Shown: positions 1 through 10,629, counted from the stretch's first letter. The stretch: DNA of 64,000 nucleotides from Rheinheimera texasensis DSM 17496 (GCF_000711985.1 NZ_JONU01000008.1:124001-188000), one strand, 5' to 3'. Made by a program: numbers and translations. The notes: generated by a model from the letters alone, not told the origin.

Positions 1-743
1 GCGGCTTCGGCTTTTAACCGGCCTTGAAAGCGGATGGTCCACTGCTGATCTAACAACAACCGGCCGCCAAGTAATTTTTGCTGTTGCGGCGTCGGAATAA
101 TCTGGTCAGCGATACTGACGTCATCAGTGAGTGTTGCGTTGACGGCCTGATTGTCCTGAAACCGGCTCTGTGCTGTGGCAACTTTATATAAATCCGGCTC
201 TGGCTGCTGATAGCGGTACAGCTGTTCGGGCCGGCGCAGCGGCGCGACAAACTGGCTGAAATCTTCGGTATCAGTATTGCTGAACACTTCCGGCTGCAGC
301 TTGCCGGCAACAATAAAAGCGCGTGGCATAAAATCGCTGTAAGACACCAGGAAAGGGGCGCCGCTGATTTCGACTGTCAGCGCCGCGCCGGCTGCCAGCC
401 CTTTAAAAGCTTTGGTTGGCGCCAGCCGGTGCAAATCACCTTGCACATGCTCCAGAGTCAATCCTGCCGGGGCGGTCAGCTGCAGTTTACGGATCGAGTG
501 AAAATAAATCTGCCAGTTGCCGATGCCGGGGGCGAGTGCCTGGGCTGATTGATTGTTAAGTTGCAACTGGCCGGTGAAAGTCCCGGCTTTGTCCGCAAAA
601 TTACTGACCACAGCCATTTCAAAGCGGGCATTGCTGGCAAATGTCTGCAGTTCTGTCTGTTGAATAAACTGATGCGCCTGCAGTGGCGCCACCGACAACA
701 AAACTGCACTGATGAGGGCTGGAATGGCCTGCGTTTTCTTCAT
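1..743 (-). CDS. Beta-N-acetylhexosaminidase (GH20, chitobiase type), N-terminal part
   Basis: Partial gene running off the left edge; 247 codons are visible. The protein begins MKKTQAIPALISAVLLSVAP, a Sec signal peptide, and continues with the carbohydrate-binding N-terminal domain and inter-domain region typical of bacterial chitobiases (GIGNWQIYFHSIRK, then LVSYSDFMPRAFIV). The GH20 catalytic barrel lies outside the window. Enzymes of this family release N-acetylglucosamine from chitobiose or chitin oligomers in the periplasm or at the cell surface. It diverges from the nagK-nagB-nagA-nagP-nagX cluster, which fits supply of GlcNAc to that pathway. The family call rests on the accessory N-terminal domain only, so the exact substrate is open. 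Confidence 0.82.
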   Translation of the reverse strand, partial: MKKTQAIPALISAVLLSVAPLQAHQFIQQTELQTFASNARFEMAVVSNFADKAGTFTGQLQLNNQSAQALAPGIGNWQIYFHSIRKLQLTAPAGLTLEHVQGDLHRLAPTKAFKGLAAGAALTVEISGAPFLVSYSDFMPRAFIVAGKLQPEVFSNTDTEDFSQFVAPLRRPEQLYRYQQPEPDLYKVATAQSRFQDNQAVNATLTDDVSIADQIIPTPQQQKLLGGRLLLDQQWTIRFQGRLKAEA

Positions 744-763
744 TATTTATCCTGTTGCAAAAG

Positions 764-781
764 GTGGTACATCAGTACCAC
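764..781. promoter_or_regulatory. Perfect inverted repeat upstream of hexosaminidase gene
   Basis: GTGGTAC, four bases, GTACCAC: a perfect 7-bp inverted repeat 20 bp upstream of the hexosaminidase start codon. It would lie in the leader or overlap the promoter, so it may be an operator or a short RNA hairpin. It does not resemble the palindrome at 950-965. Function unknown. Confidence 0.35.
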
Positions 782-949
782 AGTTCCTTTTAAGCGATGC
801 TGGTCAGACGTTACAACTGGATGACTGAGCTAACTCGCTGATTTTTATTTTATTTTACTGAATGCAGCAGCAGCTGCGTGAATTTCCAGTCTGATTTTTA
901 ATCAGGGGTCTTGTTATTTGTCAAAATTATTATATGCTGAACTGAAAAA

Positions 950-965
950 ATGACAACGCTGTCAT
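950..965. promoter_or_regulatory. NagR-type (LacI family) operator
   Basis: ATGACAACGCTGTCAT is a 16-bp near-perfect palindrome (ATGACA/TGTCAT arms, central CG typical of LacI-family operators) about 90 bp upstream of the nagK start. GlcNAc catabolism in Alteromonadales is known to be controlled by the LacI-family repressor NagR with operators of this general form. No nagR gene is in the window, so the assignment is by site shape and context. Confidence 0.6.
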
Positions 966-1054
966 AAATAAAAATGCCGGTTTTTTCAACAGCGCTAAAA
1001 ATGGCACTGGGAACACGGCACAGTCAGTCGCATGGTGTGCAACGAGGGTGCTTG

Positions 1055-1981
1055 ATGAGTAGCGAAGCAGGGCAGCGCAGCCCATTGTATTTAGGCATAG
1101 ACGGCGGCGGCAGCAAATGCCGGGTCGTGATTGTGGATGCCGCCGACCGGTTGCTGGGTGAAGGGCTAGGTGGGCCGGCCAATCCGCTGCGTGGCATGAA
1201 AGTCGCGACCGATTCTATTCTGACCGCTACCCAACAAGCATTGTTGGCGGCGGGCATGACCTTTAATGACATGTCGCGTCTGATCGCCGGTGCTGGCTTG
1301 GCTGGTGTCAACATGCCGCAATATTTCCAGTTATTTTCTGAATGGCAGCATCCGTTTGCCGAGTTTCATCTGACCACAGATTTACATACTGCCTGTATCG
1401 GCGCGCACAAAGGTGCCGACGGTGCCGTCATTATTATCGGCACCGGTTCCTGTGGCCTTGCTGATGTGAATGGTCAGTGCCTTGATGTTGGCGGCCATGG
1501 TTTTCCTTATGGCGATAATGGCAGTGGCGCCTGGTTCGGTAATCAGCTGGTGCATCATGTATTGCTGGATAAGGACCAGATTGGCGCACCGACTCAAATG
1601 ACTAAGTTGCTGAGCGAGGCCCTTGGCGTTAGCGGCACTTTAGAGATTGTCAGTCAGTTTATGCATGCCACACCAACCGTGTTTGCCCGTTATGCGCCTT
1701 TGGTCTTTACCGCCGCCGAGCAGGGCGACCAGGTCGCCGCTGAGATTATTCAGGCTGGTGCCCGCCATATCGACAATATTGCGCTGAGACTTTTAAGCCT
1801 CAAACCTGAGCGGCTGTCTTTAATTGGCGGCCTTGCTTACAAAGTTCAGCCTTATTTATCCGCACCGGTGCAGGCATTGCTGGCACCGGCGCAGGCCGCA
1901 CCGGAGTTCGGTGCAGTTTGGTTTGCCCGTGCCCGGCAGGCCAAACGCCAGGCCGCAGTATTATCCGTGTCTAATCAATGA
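1055..1981 (+). CDS. nagK: N-acetylglucosamine kinase, BadF/BadG/BcrA/BcrD ATPase family
   Basis: A 308-aa cytoplasmic sugar kinase that phosphorylates GlcNAc (or glucosamine) to the 6-phosphate. The N-terminus holds the phosphate-1 loop of the ASKHA fold (YLGIDGGGSKCR) and the middle the phosphate-2 loop (VIIIGTGSCGLA); LIGGLAYKV near the C-terminus is the adenosine motif. The longer frame back to 974 is rejected: the ATG at 1055 has a GAGGGTG ribosome site directly upstream and the family N-terminus follows at once. First gene of the cluster, 12 bp before nagB, as in Shewanella where this non-ROK kinase replaces the E. coli type. Confidence 0.9.
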   Translation: MSSEAGQRSPLYLGIDGGGSKCRVVIVDAADRLLGEGLGGPANPLRGMKVATDSILTATQQALLAAGMTFNDMSRLIAGAGLAGVNMPQYFQLFSEWQHPFAEFHLTTDLHTACIGAHKGADGAVIIIGTGSCGLADVNGQCLDVGGHGFPYGDNGSGAWFGNQLVHHVLLDKDQIGAPTQMTKLLSEALGVSGTLEIVSQFMHATPTVFARYAPLVFTAAEQGDQVAAEIIQAGARHIDNIALRLLSLKPERLSLIGGLAYKVQPYLSAPVQALLAPAQAAPEFGAVWFARARQAKRQAAVLSVSNQ

Positions 1982-1993
1982 AGTGAGATTCGC

Positions 1994-2992
1994 ATGACCA
2001 GCACTATCATGGCGCAAGAAGCCGCAGAAGCCCCAGTCCGTATCCGCGAACAGTTGCAAACCAACGCTGCAACTATCGCGGCAGTTGTGGCGCAGATCCG
2101 TCAGCGTCAGCCGAAGTATGTTTATATGGTTGGCCGCGGTTCATCAGACCACGCCGGGGTATTTGGCAAGTATCTGATTGAAAGCGTGATTGGTTTGCCG
2201 GTGGCGCCGGCTGCACCTTCAATTGCCAGCGTCTACAACAAACAACTGCAGCTGACCGATGCGCTGGTTATTTGTATTTCGCAAAGTGGCCGCAGCCCGG
2301 ACATCCTGGCGCAGGTGGCGATGGCAAAAAATGCCGGCGCTTTAGTGGTGGCGCTGGTCAACGACACCAGCTCACCGCTGGCGGAACAAGCTGATTTTGT
2401 CGTGCCGTTGTTTGTTGGCCCGGAAAAAGCCGTTGCCGCGACCAAAAGTTATCTGGCCACATTAAGTGCATTGCTGCAGCTGGTCGCAGTCTGGTCAGAA
2501 GACGCGGACTTACAGGCTGCGGTCAATCAATTACCGGAACTGTTGCTGCGGGCACAACAATTGCCGGCACAGCTTACGCCTGAAGCCGTTGCTGCAGTGA
2601 AGCATTGTGTGGTGCTCGGCCGCGGTCCGGGTTATGCCATTTCGCGTGAAATTGCGCTGAAACTGAAAGAAGTCTGCGGTATTCATGCCGAGGCGTTTTC
2701 CAGCGCCGAATTTCTGCATGGCCCGGTGACGCTGGTGAAAGACCAATTCGCCATCATCGATGTGTCGATTCAGGACGAAGCTTATCAGGCGCATAAAGCA
2801 CAAATCGCTGAGGTGCAAAGCCGTGGCGCCAGTCTGGTGCATCTGCATCACGGCCAGCTTGCCAGCCATCCACGAGTGCTACCACTGCTATTGTTGCAGC
2901 GTTTTTATCTCGACGTGGAAGCCGTAGCGCGCAGTCGTGGCGTGAATCCGGACGCACCTCCGGGCCTGAACAAGGTCACTAAAACAGTTTAA
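1994..2992 (+). CDS. nagB: Glucosamine-6-phosphate deaminase, SIS-domain type (NagB-II)
   Basis: 332 aa with two SIS sugar-isomerase domains (first near GRGSSDHAG and CISQSGRSPD, second near VLGRGPGYAISREIALKLKE) and the C-terminal tail found in GlmS-like isomerases (AVARSRGVNPDAPPGLNKVT). It lacks the glutaminase domain of GlmS, which is the form of the alternative deaminase NagB-II of Shewanella and relatives. The enzyme converts glucosamine-6-P to fructose-6-P and ammonia, the last step of GlcNAc entry into glycolysis. Co-oriented with nagK (12-bp gap); a strong terminator follows its stop. Confidence 0.9.
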   Translation: MTSTIMAQEAAEAPVRIREQLQTNAATIAAVVAQIRQRQPKYVYMVGRGSSDHAGVFGKYLIESVIGLPVAPAAPSIASVYNKQLQLTDALVICISQSGRSPDILAQVAMAKNAGALVVALVNDTSSPLAEQADFVVPLFVGPEKAVAATKSYLATLSALLQLVAVWSEDADLQAAVNQLPELLLRAQQLPAQLTPEAVAAVKHCVVLGRGPGYAISREIALKLKEVCGIHAEAFSSAEFLHGPVTLVKDQFAIIDVSIQDEAYQAHKAQIAEVQSRGASLVHLHHGQLASHPRVLPLLLLQRFYLDVEAVARSRGVNPDAPPGLNKVTKTV

Positions 2993-3000
2993 CGAAAATA

Positions 3001-3039
3001 AACGAAACCATTTATTAGATCCGAATGGTTTCGTTTTTT
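3001..3039 (+). terminator. Rho-independent terminator after nagB
   Basis: AACGAAACCATT and AATGGTTTCGTT form a perfect 12-bp stem with an 11-base loop, followed by a T run to 3039. It lies between nagB and nagA, so nagA either has its own promoter in the remaining 60 bp or is reached by read-through. Confidence 0.85.
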
Positions 3040-3102
3040 CTGTACCTGACGTAGTATGGCGAGAGAACGCCCCGACAGGTCGGGAAAAAAGGAGCGGTTT
3101 TC

Positions 3103-4224
3103 ATGCAACAACAACAGTGGTCCGTTGCGCGGTTATTTGACGGTGAACAATGGCATTCGTCAGTGCGGGTCAGCGTTTTAGATGGGGTGATCAGCCGGAT
3201 TGAGCCCTGTGCGCCGGCTGAGTGTAGCGATCTGACTTTAGCGCCCGGATTTATTGATGTGCAGGTCAACGGCGGCGGCGGCGCTTTGTTTAATACAGCA
3301 CCGACCATCGACAGCCTGCGCACTATGCTCAAAGCCCACGCTGGTTTTGGCACCACAGCGATGTTACCGACTGTCATCACCGATTCGGTCGAAACTATGC
3401 AGCGCTGTGCCGATGCCATCGCTGCGGCTGTTGCAGCCAGCGAACCTGGGATCCTCGGTGTACATTTTGAAGGGCCGCATTTGTCTGTACCCAAACGCGG
3501 TGTGCATCCGACTGAGCATATCCGTGGTTTATCTGCCGAAGAATTGGCGCTGTATGGCCGCACTGACCTTGGTATTAAGCTGGTCACTGTCGCGCCGGAG
3601 AATGTCACACCCGACCAAATCCGCCAGTTAGTGGCTTTAAACGTCATTGTGTGTCTGGGCCATTCCAACGCCGATGGCGCGACGGTTGAAACGGCACTCG
3701 CCGCCGGTGCGACCGGCTTTACCCACTTATATAACGCGATGTCGCCTCTAACTTCCCGCGAACCCGGCATGGTTGGCGTGGCGTTGGCGGATCGCAACAG
3801 CTGGTGCGGCATTATTTTTGATGGCCATCACGTGCATCCGGTTGCCGCCAAACTGGCGCTTGCGGCTAAGCCACGCGGCAAAATGCTGATTGTCACCGAC
3901 GCGATGTCGCCGGTCGGCACCAGTGACACCGAATTCCCGTTTTTTACCGGAAAAGTCACCCGCGAGGGCAATAAACTGACCAATGACGCCGGCTCGCTGG
4001 CCGGTTCAGTGCTGGATATGGCTGGTGCCGTGCAGTATGCGGTCACTGAGCTCGGGGTTGAGCAGGGTGAAGCATTGCGCATGGCATCTTTATATCCGGC
4101 CGAGTTTTTGGGCATCTCGGAACGTGCAGGTCGCATCACTATCGGCTACCGGGCAGATTTCGTGCTGCTCGACGCCCAAGGCGTGGTACAACAGTGCTTT
4201 ATCGCCGGTCAGGCACTGAAATAG
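3103..4224 (+). CDS. nagA: N-acetylglucosamine-6-phosphate deacetylase
   Basis: 373 aa, amidohydrolase superfamily. The metal and catalytic residues are visible in order: HFEGPHL (metal Glu), CLGHSNAD and THLYNAMSPL (metal His), and VTDAMSPVG (catalytic Asp). It removes acetate from GlcNAc-6-P to give glucosamine-6-P, the substrate of the upstream deaminase. A GGAG ribosome site precedes the ATG. Length is close to the usual 380 aa. It follows the terminator at 3001-3039 and is 85 bp before the transporter gene. Confidence 0.93.
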   Translation: MQQQQWSVARLFDGEQWHSSVRVSVLDGVISRIEPCAPAECSDLTLAPGFIDVQVNGGGGALFNTAPTIDSLRTMLKAHAGFGTTAMLPTVITDSVETMQRCADAIAAAVAASEPGILGVHFEGPHLSVPKRGVHPTEHIRGLSAEELALYGRTDLGIKLVTVAPENVTPDQIRQLVALNVIVCLGHSNADGATVETALAAGATGFTHLYNAMSPLTSREPGMVGVALADRNSWCGIIFDGHHVHPVAAKLALAAKPRGKMLIVTDAMSPVGTSDTEFPFFTGKVTREGNKLTNDAGSLAGSVLDMAGAVQYAVTELGVEQGEALRMASLYPAEFLGISERAGRITIGYRADFVLLDAQGVVQQCFIAGQALK

Positions 4225-4309
4225 TTTTATCGACAACAAGCAGAACAATCACAGGGCAACAAGGCTGGCGACTGTCAGCTCTTATAATAACAACCGATAA
4301 GAGGTGAAT

Positions 4310-5632
4310 ATGGATACGGTATTGGATCGACCGCAGCAAAAAAATACGCTGCTGCCGATGGTGATCATCGGCACGCTGTTTTTTGTGTTTGGTTTTGTTA
4401 CCTGGCTGAACGGGTCTTTGATCCCATTTTTAAAGCTGGTGTGTCATCTGACAGAATCGCAGGCGATGTGGGTCACATTCGCATTTTATATCGCCTATGT
4501 GGTGATGGCGTTACCGATGTCCTGGGTGCTAAACCGCATCGGCTATAAAAATGGCATGGTGGCGGGTCTGGGGATTATGGCTGCCGGCGCTGTGCTGTTT
4601 ATTCCGGCAGCGCAAACCACGTTATACAGCCTGTTTCTGGTGGCGCTGTTCACGTTGGGTACTGGTTTAACCATTCTGCAAACCGCGTCCAATCCATATA
4701 TCGTCTGTATCGGCCCACGCGAAACTGCGGCGATGCGCATCAGCGTGATGGGGCTGGTGAATAAAGGTGCCGGCGTGGTCGTGCCGCTGATTTTCACCGC
4801 CTGGATCCTGACCGGCATGGATCAGTTCACCCCGGAAGTGTTGGCTGCTCTCAGTGAAGAAGAGAAAGCCAGCCGCATTGCCGAATTATCCAACCGTCTG
4901 GTGACGCCATACATCTATATGACCATCGCACTGCTGGCGCTGATGGCTTTTGTCAAATTCTCACCACTGCCAGAACCTGAGCTGGAACAAGCTGTAGAGC
5001 AAGGTGTAGCACCTGAACACCGCACTTCAGTGCTGCAATTCCCGCAGTTAATGCTGGGGGTGGCTGCGTTGTTTTTCTACGTCGGTGTTGAAGTGATTGC
5101 CGGTGATACTATTGGTCTTTATGGCCAACATCTGAATGTGGCACATTGGGGCGCGCTGACCTCCTATACCATGGTGTTTATGGTGCTGGGTTACCTGGTT
5201 GGCGTTAGCTGTATTCCGAAATATTTGTCGCAACCACGCGCGTTGCAGGGCTCTGCGGTGTTTGGCATCCTGTTCACCTTGGGTGTGATGTTTGGTTCGG
5301 CTGAAAGCCATCAGTTGTCAGCCGCGTTATTTGGCTGGGCCGGCATTCCGACAGTGCCTGATACTGTGTTGTTCCTGGCGATGCTGGGTTTTGCCAACGC
5401 CTTAGTCTGGCCAGCTGTTTGGCCATTAGCGCTGGAAGGCCTGGGTAAATTTACCGCCACCGCTTCAGCTTTGTTAATTATGGGCATCGCCGGTGGCGCA
5501 GTATTACCGAAGGTCTATGGCTACCTGTCGACGGCATCCGGTGATGCGCAAGGTGCGTACTGGATGATGATCCCATGTTACGCCTTTATCCTGTATTACG
5601 CTTTCAGCGGCTATAAAAAACGCCAGTGGTAA
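4310..5632 (+). CDS. nagP: N-acetylglucosamine transporter, MFS family
   Basis: About 440 aa with twelve predicted hydrophobic segments, starting LPMVIIGTLFFVFGFVTWLN, the pattern of FucP/NagP-type sugar:H+ symporters. It carries GlcNAc across the inner membrane, replacing the PTS transporter of enterics. The ATG at 4310 is preferred over the GTG at 4304 because that GTG is part of the GAGGTG ribosome site. It sits in the middle of the nag cluster. The substrate is inferred from the neighbours and from the NagP of Shewanella. Confidence 0.88.
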   Translation: MDTVLDRPQQKNTLLPMVIIGTLFFVFGFVTWLNGSLIPFLKLVCHLTESQAMWVTFAFYIAYVVMALPMSWVLNRIGYKNGMVAGLGIMAAGAVLFIPAAQTTLYSLFLVALFTLGTGLTILQTASNPYIVCIGPRETAAMRISVMGLVNKGAGVVVPLIFTAWILTGMDQFTPEVLAALSEEEKASRIAELSNRLVTPYIYMTIALLALMAFVKFSPLPEPELEQAVEQGVAPEHRTSVLQFPQLMLGVAALFFYVGVEVIAGDTIGLYGQHLNVAHWGALTSYTMVFMVLGYLVGVSCIPKYLSQPRALQGSAVFGILFTLGVMFGSAESHQLSAALFGWAGIPTVPDTVLFLAMLGFANALVWPAVWPLALEGLGKFTATASALLIMGIAGGAVLPKVYGYLSTASGDAQGAYWMMIPCYAFILYYAFSGYKKRQW

Positions 5633-5651
5633 GCCTGGATTGTAGATAGGA

Positions 5652-5682
5652 AACACAGGGCTGACTTTGTCGGCCCTGTGTT
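5652..5682 (+). terminator. Hairpin between nagP and nagX
   Basis: AACACAGGGC and GCCCTGTGTT pair perfectly over 10 bp around an 11-base loop; the tail (ATTTCTG) is only weakly T-rich. It sits 26 bp before the nagX start, so it may be a leaky terminator or an mRNA-stabilising stem that lowers nagX output relative to nagP. Confidence 0.55.
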
Positions 5683-5707
5683 ATTTCTGATACCGGAGAT
5701 AATAACA

Positions 5708-6793
5708 ATGCAAAATACCGGACGATTTTATGCACTGGATGTGCTGCGCGGCCTTGCTATAGCGCTGATGATTTTGGTCAACACGCCGGGCAGCTGGTCG
5801 CATGTGTATAGCCCGCTGCTGCATGCCCGTTGGGATGGTTTTACCTTCGCCGACATCGTATTCCCCGGCTTTTTATTTGTCGTCGGCGCTGCGATGGCGT
5901 TCTCGATGAAAGACAGCCGGCTCAACAGTGCTGCCGTGATGAAAATTGGTAAACGCGCGCTGCTGATGTTTGGCTGCGGCCTGTTGCTGAATTTTCTCAG
6001 CCATCCGGATCTGGAAACTTTACGTATTCCCGGTGTGCTGCAGCGCATTGCGCTCTGTTATGCACTGGCGGCGCTATTGGTGCTGACTTTGTCTAAACGC
6101 GGGCTCTGGGCAGCAATGCTGCTGCTACTCGGCGGCTATTTTGCCTTGCTGCAGTTATCGCCGGCGCCGTTTTCGCTGGAACAAAATATTGTCCGCACAC
6201 TGGATTTGGCTGTGTTCGGCACTGCCCACGTTTATCAGGGCTTTGGACTGCCATTTGACCCGGAAGGGTTACTCAGCACTTTGCCGGCCACAGTCAACGT
6301 GTTGCTTGGTTATCTGGTCGCGACCGGTCTGAAAGGCAAAGCACCGGCACAAGCGGTGCGGGATTTGGCGGCCATTGGCGCTGTTTTGGTGCTGCTGGCA
6401 TTGGTCGGACATTGGGTCTGGCCGGTAAATAAAGCACTTTGGTCAGGCACTTATGTGGCGTTAAGCAGTGGTTTATTGCTGTGGTTGCTGGCCGCGCTGG
6501 TTTATCTGGTCGATATCCGAAAAGCGACAAAACTGACCGAGCCGCTGCGGATTTATGGCACTAATCCGTTATTTATTTATATGCTGAGCTGGATGTTTTC
6601 AGTGGCAACAGCCCGCTGGCTGAGCTGGAGCACTGCAGACGGCACTCAGTCCGTTGCAGGCTTGCTGTATACGGCATTGTCGTCGCTGCTGTCGCTACAG
6701 GCTGCATCCTTAGTGTTTGCGTTGCTGCATGTCGTGCTGTTCTGGGCGTTATCGCTCTGGTTATATCGCCGGCAAATTTTTATCAAGCTGTGA
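5708..6793 (+). CDS. nagX: NagX-like membrane protein (heparan-alpha-glucosaminide N-acetyltransferase/DUF5009 family)
   Basis: 361 aa, about ten membrane segments. The opening RFYALDVLRGLAIALMILVN and the following ADIVFPGFLFVVGAAMAF are the family signature shared with the human lysosomal acetyltransferase HGSNAT. In Shewanella the equivalent gene is part of the GlcNAc regulon; its role is not firmly known but trans-membrane acetylation or handling of aminosugars has been suggested. The ATG at 5708 follows a GGAGAT ribosome site; upstream extension would run into the hairpin. The 3' end overlaps the converging gene by 33 bp. Confidence 0.82.
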   Translation: MQNTGRFYALDVLRGLAIALMILVNTPGSWSHVYSPLLHARWDGFTFADIVFPGFLFVVGAAMAFSMKDSRLNSAAVMKIGKRALLMFGCGLLLNFLSHPDLETLRIPGVLQRIALCYALAALLVLTLSKRGLWAAMLLLLGGYFALLQLSPAPFSLEQNIVRTLDLAVFGTAHVYQGFGLPFDPEGLLSTLPATVNVLLGYLVATGLKGKAPAQAVRDLAAIGAVLVLLALVGHWVWPVNKALWSGTYVALSSGLLLWLLAALVYLVDIRKATKLTEPLRIYGTNPLFIYMLSWMFSVATARWLSWSTADGTQSVAGLLYTALSSLLSLQAASLVFALLHVVLFWALSLWLYRRQIFIKL

Positions 6794-7693
6794 TGCACTG
6801 AAATCGGCTGGTACAAACCAATAACGCCGGTCTAAGTTGCGGGTATCCGGGCTCAGGCCCGGATTCTTGAGTTCCAGCCAATGTTGCATACTGAATTGGC
6901 TCAGTGGAAACACATGTGCAGTCAGCGGATGTTGCTGCATATGGGCCAGTAATTCCCCATCGGTGATCATCATTTCCAAACCCTGCTCAATCCACTGTGC
7001 CAGTGTTTCATTTTGCTTGCCGGTGAAAAAATAGATAGCAAAAGGGTAGTGCAGCATCAGGTTGGGATAACGCACCAAATCAGGATACAACGCAGCGCGT
7101 TCGCGCAGTTCGGTCTGGCCTTCATGTAAACCGCGCGGGAAATAATCACAGCGGCCAGCATTCACTTGTTTAAACAAATTTTCATAGACCGGGGATGTCT
7201 GCACTTTTAAACCGGCACTTTGCAGTATTTTGGTATCTGGCCAGCTCAGCCCCTGACAGGCGGTGAGCTTACGTAGTTGCTGCAGGCTACTGATCTGATT
7301 AAATTTTTCCACTTGGCTACGCCGGATAGTCAGCATGCGGAAGCCCATCAGGCCGCGTTCGAGCGGAATTCGGATGGCCCTTAGCTGCTGCTCTTTGTCG
7401 CGGTCTGTCCCCATCCAGAATAAATCGATGATCTGGCCTTTTTGCAGTTCCCGGACAGCACGGCCTTGTTCCATTTCTGCCACCGGCAAAATGTCGGGCA
7501 AGGGCCGGCCGGCAGCGGCTTTTTGCAAAGCTTTGCGCAGCAGCGCCACATAATATTGTTGAGATACATCATGTTCTGAACGGGGTTTGGGCACGCGGAT
7601 TTGGCCGGGCACAGCAGTCTCTGTGGCAACGACTGCCGCAGCAGGCATTGCCAGCAGAAAACCAAGCACCATCCAGATGGGCCAACTTTTCAT
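6761..7693 (-). CDS. Periplasmic solute-binding-like protein (SBP family 3-like)
   Basis: 310 aa, beginning with a signal peptide (MKSWPIWMVLGFLLAMPAAA). The body resembles the type-II periplasmic binding fold used in sensor-associated and orphan proteins of marine gammaproteobacteria: IDLFWMGTDRDKEQQLRAI, then a mid-region with LTACQGLSWPDT and YFPRGLHEGQ. No transporter permease or ATPase is adjacent, so it is probably an orphan binding protein rather than part of an ABC importer. Lies 45 bp downstream of the Wzi-like gene on the same strand. Ligand unknown. Confidence 0.7.
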   Translation of the reverse strand: MKSWPIWMVLGFLLAMPAAAVVATETAVPGQIRVPKPRSEHDVSQQYYVALLRKALQKAAAGRPLPDILPVAEMEQGRAVRELQKGQIIDLFWMGTDRDKEQQLRAIRIPLERGLMGFRMLTIRRSQVEKFNQISSLQQLRKLTACQGLSWPDTKILQSAGLKVQTSPVYENLFKQVNAGRCDYFPRGLHEGQTELRERAALYPDLVRYPNLMLHYPFAIYFFTGKQNETLAQWIEQGLEMMITDGELLAHMQQHPLTAHVFPLSQFSMQHWLELKNPGLSPDTRNLDRRYWFVPADFSASQLDKNLPAI

Positions 7694-7738
7694 GCAATTC
7701 CACGCTCCGTGATCTCACGCCGCGCGGTGAGACATCGC

Positions 7739-9630
<1,892 letters not shown>

Positions 9631-9744
9631 CTAACCTGTGCTCTGGTGCAAACGCATGCGGTCGGGCAGGCGGGGCTGGTAATTTTTTTCGATTTGACGT
9701 TACTATACCAAAATAATTCCTTTCACTATAAGCCCGTGCCGGTC

Positions 9745-10407
9745 ATGGACAAGAAGTTGCGCACTAAAGATAAAATATTACAAGCCAGCATCGAGTTGTT
9801 TAACCAGCAAGGCGAGCGTCAAATCACCACCAATCATATTGCAGCGCACCTCGGCATTAGCCCGGGCAATCTGTATTACCATTTCCGCAATAAAGAAGAC
9901 ATTGTCCGGCAAATTTTCAAAGAATACGCCAAATTGCTGGAAAACCGGCTGCAACCACCAAGCCGGCATTCGGAAGCGCTGGATGCGCTGGCGCAGTATC
10001 TGGATATTGTGTTTGAACTGATGTGGCGATTTCACTTTTTTTACGCCAATCTGCCGGATATTTTAAGCCGCGACCCATTGTTGCAGCAGGATTATCTGCA
10101 GGTGCAAAAAGGTGTACTGGCGAAAGTAGTCTCGGTATTACAGGCACTCAAAGCGGCGGATGTGATTGAAATAGATGATGCTGATATCGCCAATTTTGCC
10201 CATACCATCAAACTGGTGGTGACTTTCTGGATTAGTTACCTGAAAACACAGGCGCCGCATGCTGCGATTGATCAGGCGCAGGCTTATCAGGGGGTATTAA
10301 AAATCCTGTTGTTGTTTAAGCCTTATGCGACTGCACAGGCTTTACCCCGCATTATTAACCTGCAACGGCATTATCAGCAGTTAGCTGGCCAGCCGGTTTT
10401 GAATTAA
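9745..10407 (+). CDS. TetR/AcrR family transcriptional regulator
   Basis: 220 aa. The N-terminal DNA-binding domain is clear: LRTKDKILQASIELFNQQGE, then TTNHIAAHLGISPGNLYYHF with the helix-turn-helix, then NKEDIVRQIFKEY. The C-terminal ligand domain is not recognisable by eye. The longer frame back to 9574 overlaps coaD and is rejected; ATG 9745 places the HTH at the usual distance, although the ribosome site is weak. Divergent from coaD; an inverted repeat at 10439-10457 just downstream could be a target for this or another regulator. Ligand and regulon unknown. Confidence 0.85.
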   Translation: MDKKLRTKDKILQASIELFNQQGERQITTNHIAAHLGISPGNLYYHFRNKEDIVRQIFKEYAKLLENRLQPPSRHSEALDALAQYLDIVFELMWRFHFFYANLPDILSRDPLLQQDYLQVQKGVLAKVVSVLQALKAADVIEIDDADIANFAHTIKLVVTFWISYLKTQAPHAAIDQAQAYQGVLKILLLFKPYATAQALPRIINLQRHYQQLAGQPVLN

Positions 10408-10438
10408 TCAGCCGGCGCTCTGGCGTTTAGTTGTTGCA

Positions 10439-10457
10439 CTGTAAAGTTATTTTACAG
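10439..10457. promoter_or_regulatory. Inverted repeat upstream of M13 peptidase gene
   Basis: CTGTAAA, five bases, TTTACAG: a perfect 7-bp inverted repeat in the 222-bp gap between the TetR gene and the peptidase gene. It is not followed by a T run long enough for a good terminator and is shaped like a dimeric-regulator operator. Role unproven. Confidence 0.35.
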
Positions 10458-10629
10458 ATCTGGGCGTTTCTTGTTGCATTTCGTTACAACTTGCTGGCCT
10501 TCGCCATTGTCGCCTGCCGTGCGCCGCGTTACCATGGCAGCAGAGTTCAGGCGCTTCTGCAGCAGGCTGTAGCCAGATCCGCATGCCAAAGACTCAGGGT
10601 CTTATAAAAAACAACCAGGAATTCTCCCG

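Larger units (their letters stand above)
744..1054. promoter_or_regulatory. Divergent control region between hexosaminidase and nag cluster
   Basis: A 311-bp gap without a gene separates two divergent GlcNAc-related transcription units. It is AT-rich around 840-950 and contains two inverted repeats listed separately: one next to the hexosaminidase start (764-781) and a LacI-type palindrome on the nag side (950-965). I could not fix a -35/-10 pair with confidence. Confidence 0.6.

Noticed and set aside
50-709. Minus-strand frames at 50-313 and 476-709 as separate genes
   Set aside because: They are shadows of the hexosaminidase frame that runs open across 1-743 with a signal peptide and recognisable domain.
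974-1054. N-terminal extension of nagK to 974
   Set aside because: The extra 27 residues are unlike the family, start right next to the operator, and a good ribosome site precedes ATG 1055.
3015-3812. A 265-codon minus-strand frame opposite nagA
   Set aside because: It is the antisense shadow of nagA, covers the nagB terminator, and has no domain or plausible start context.
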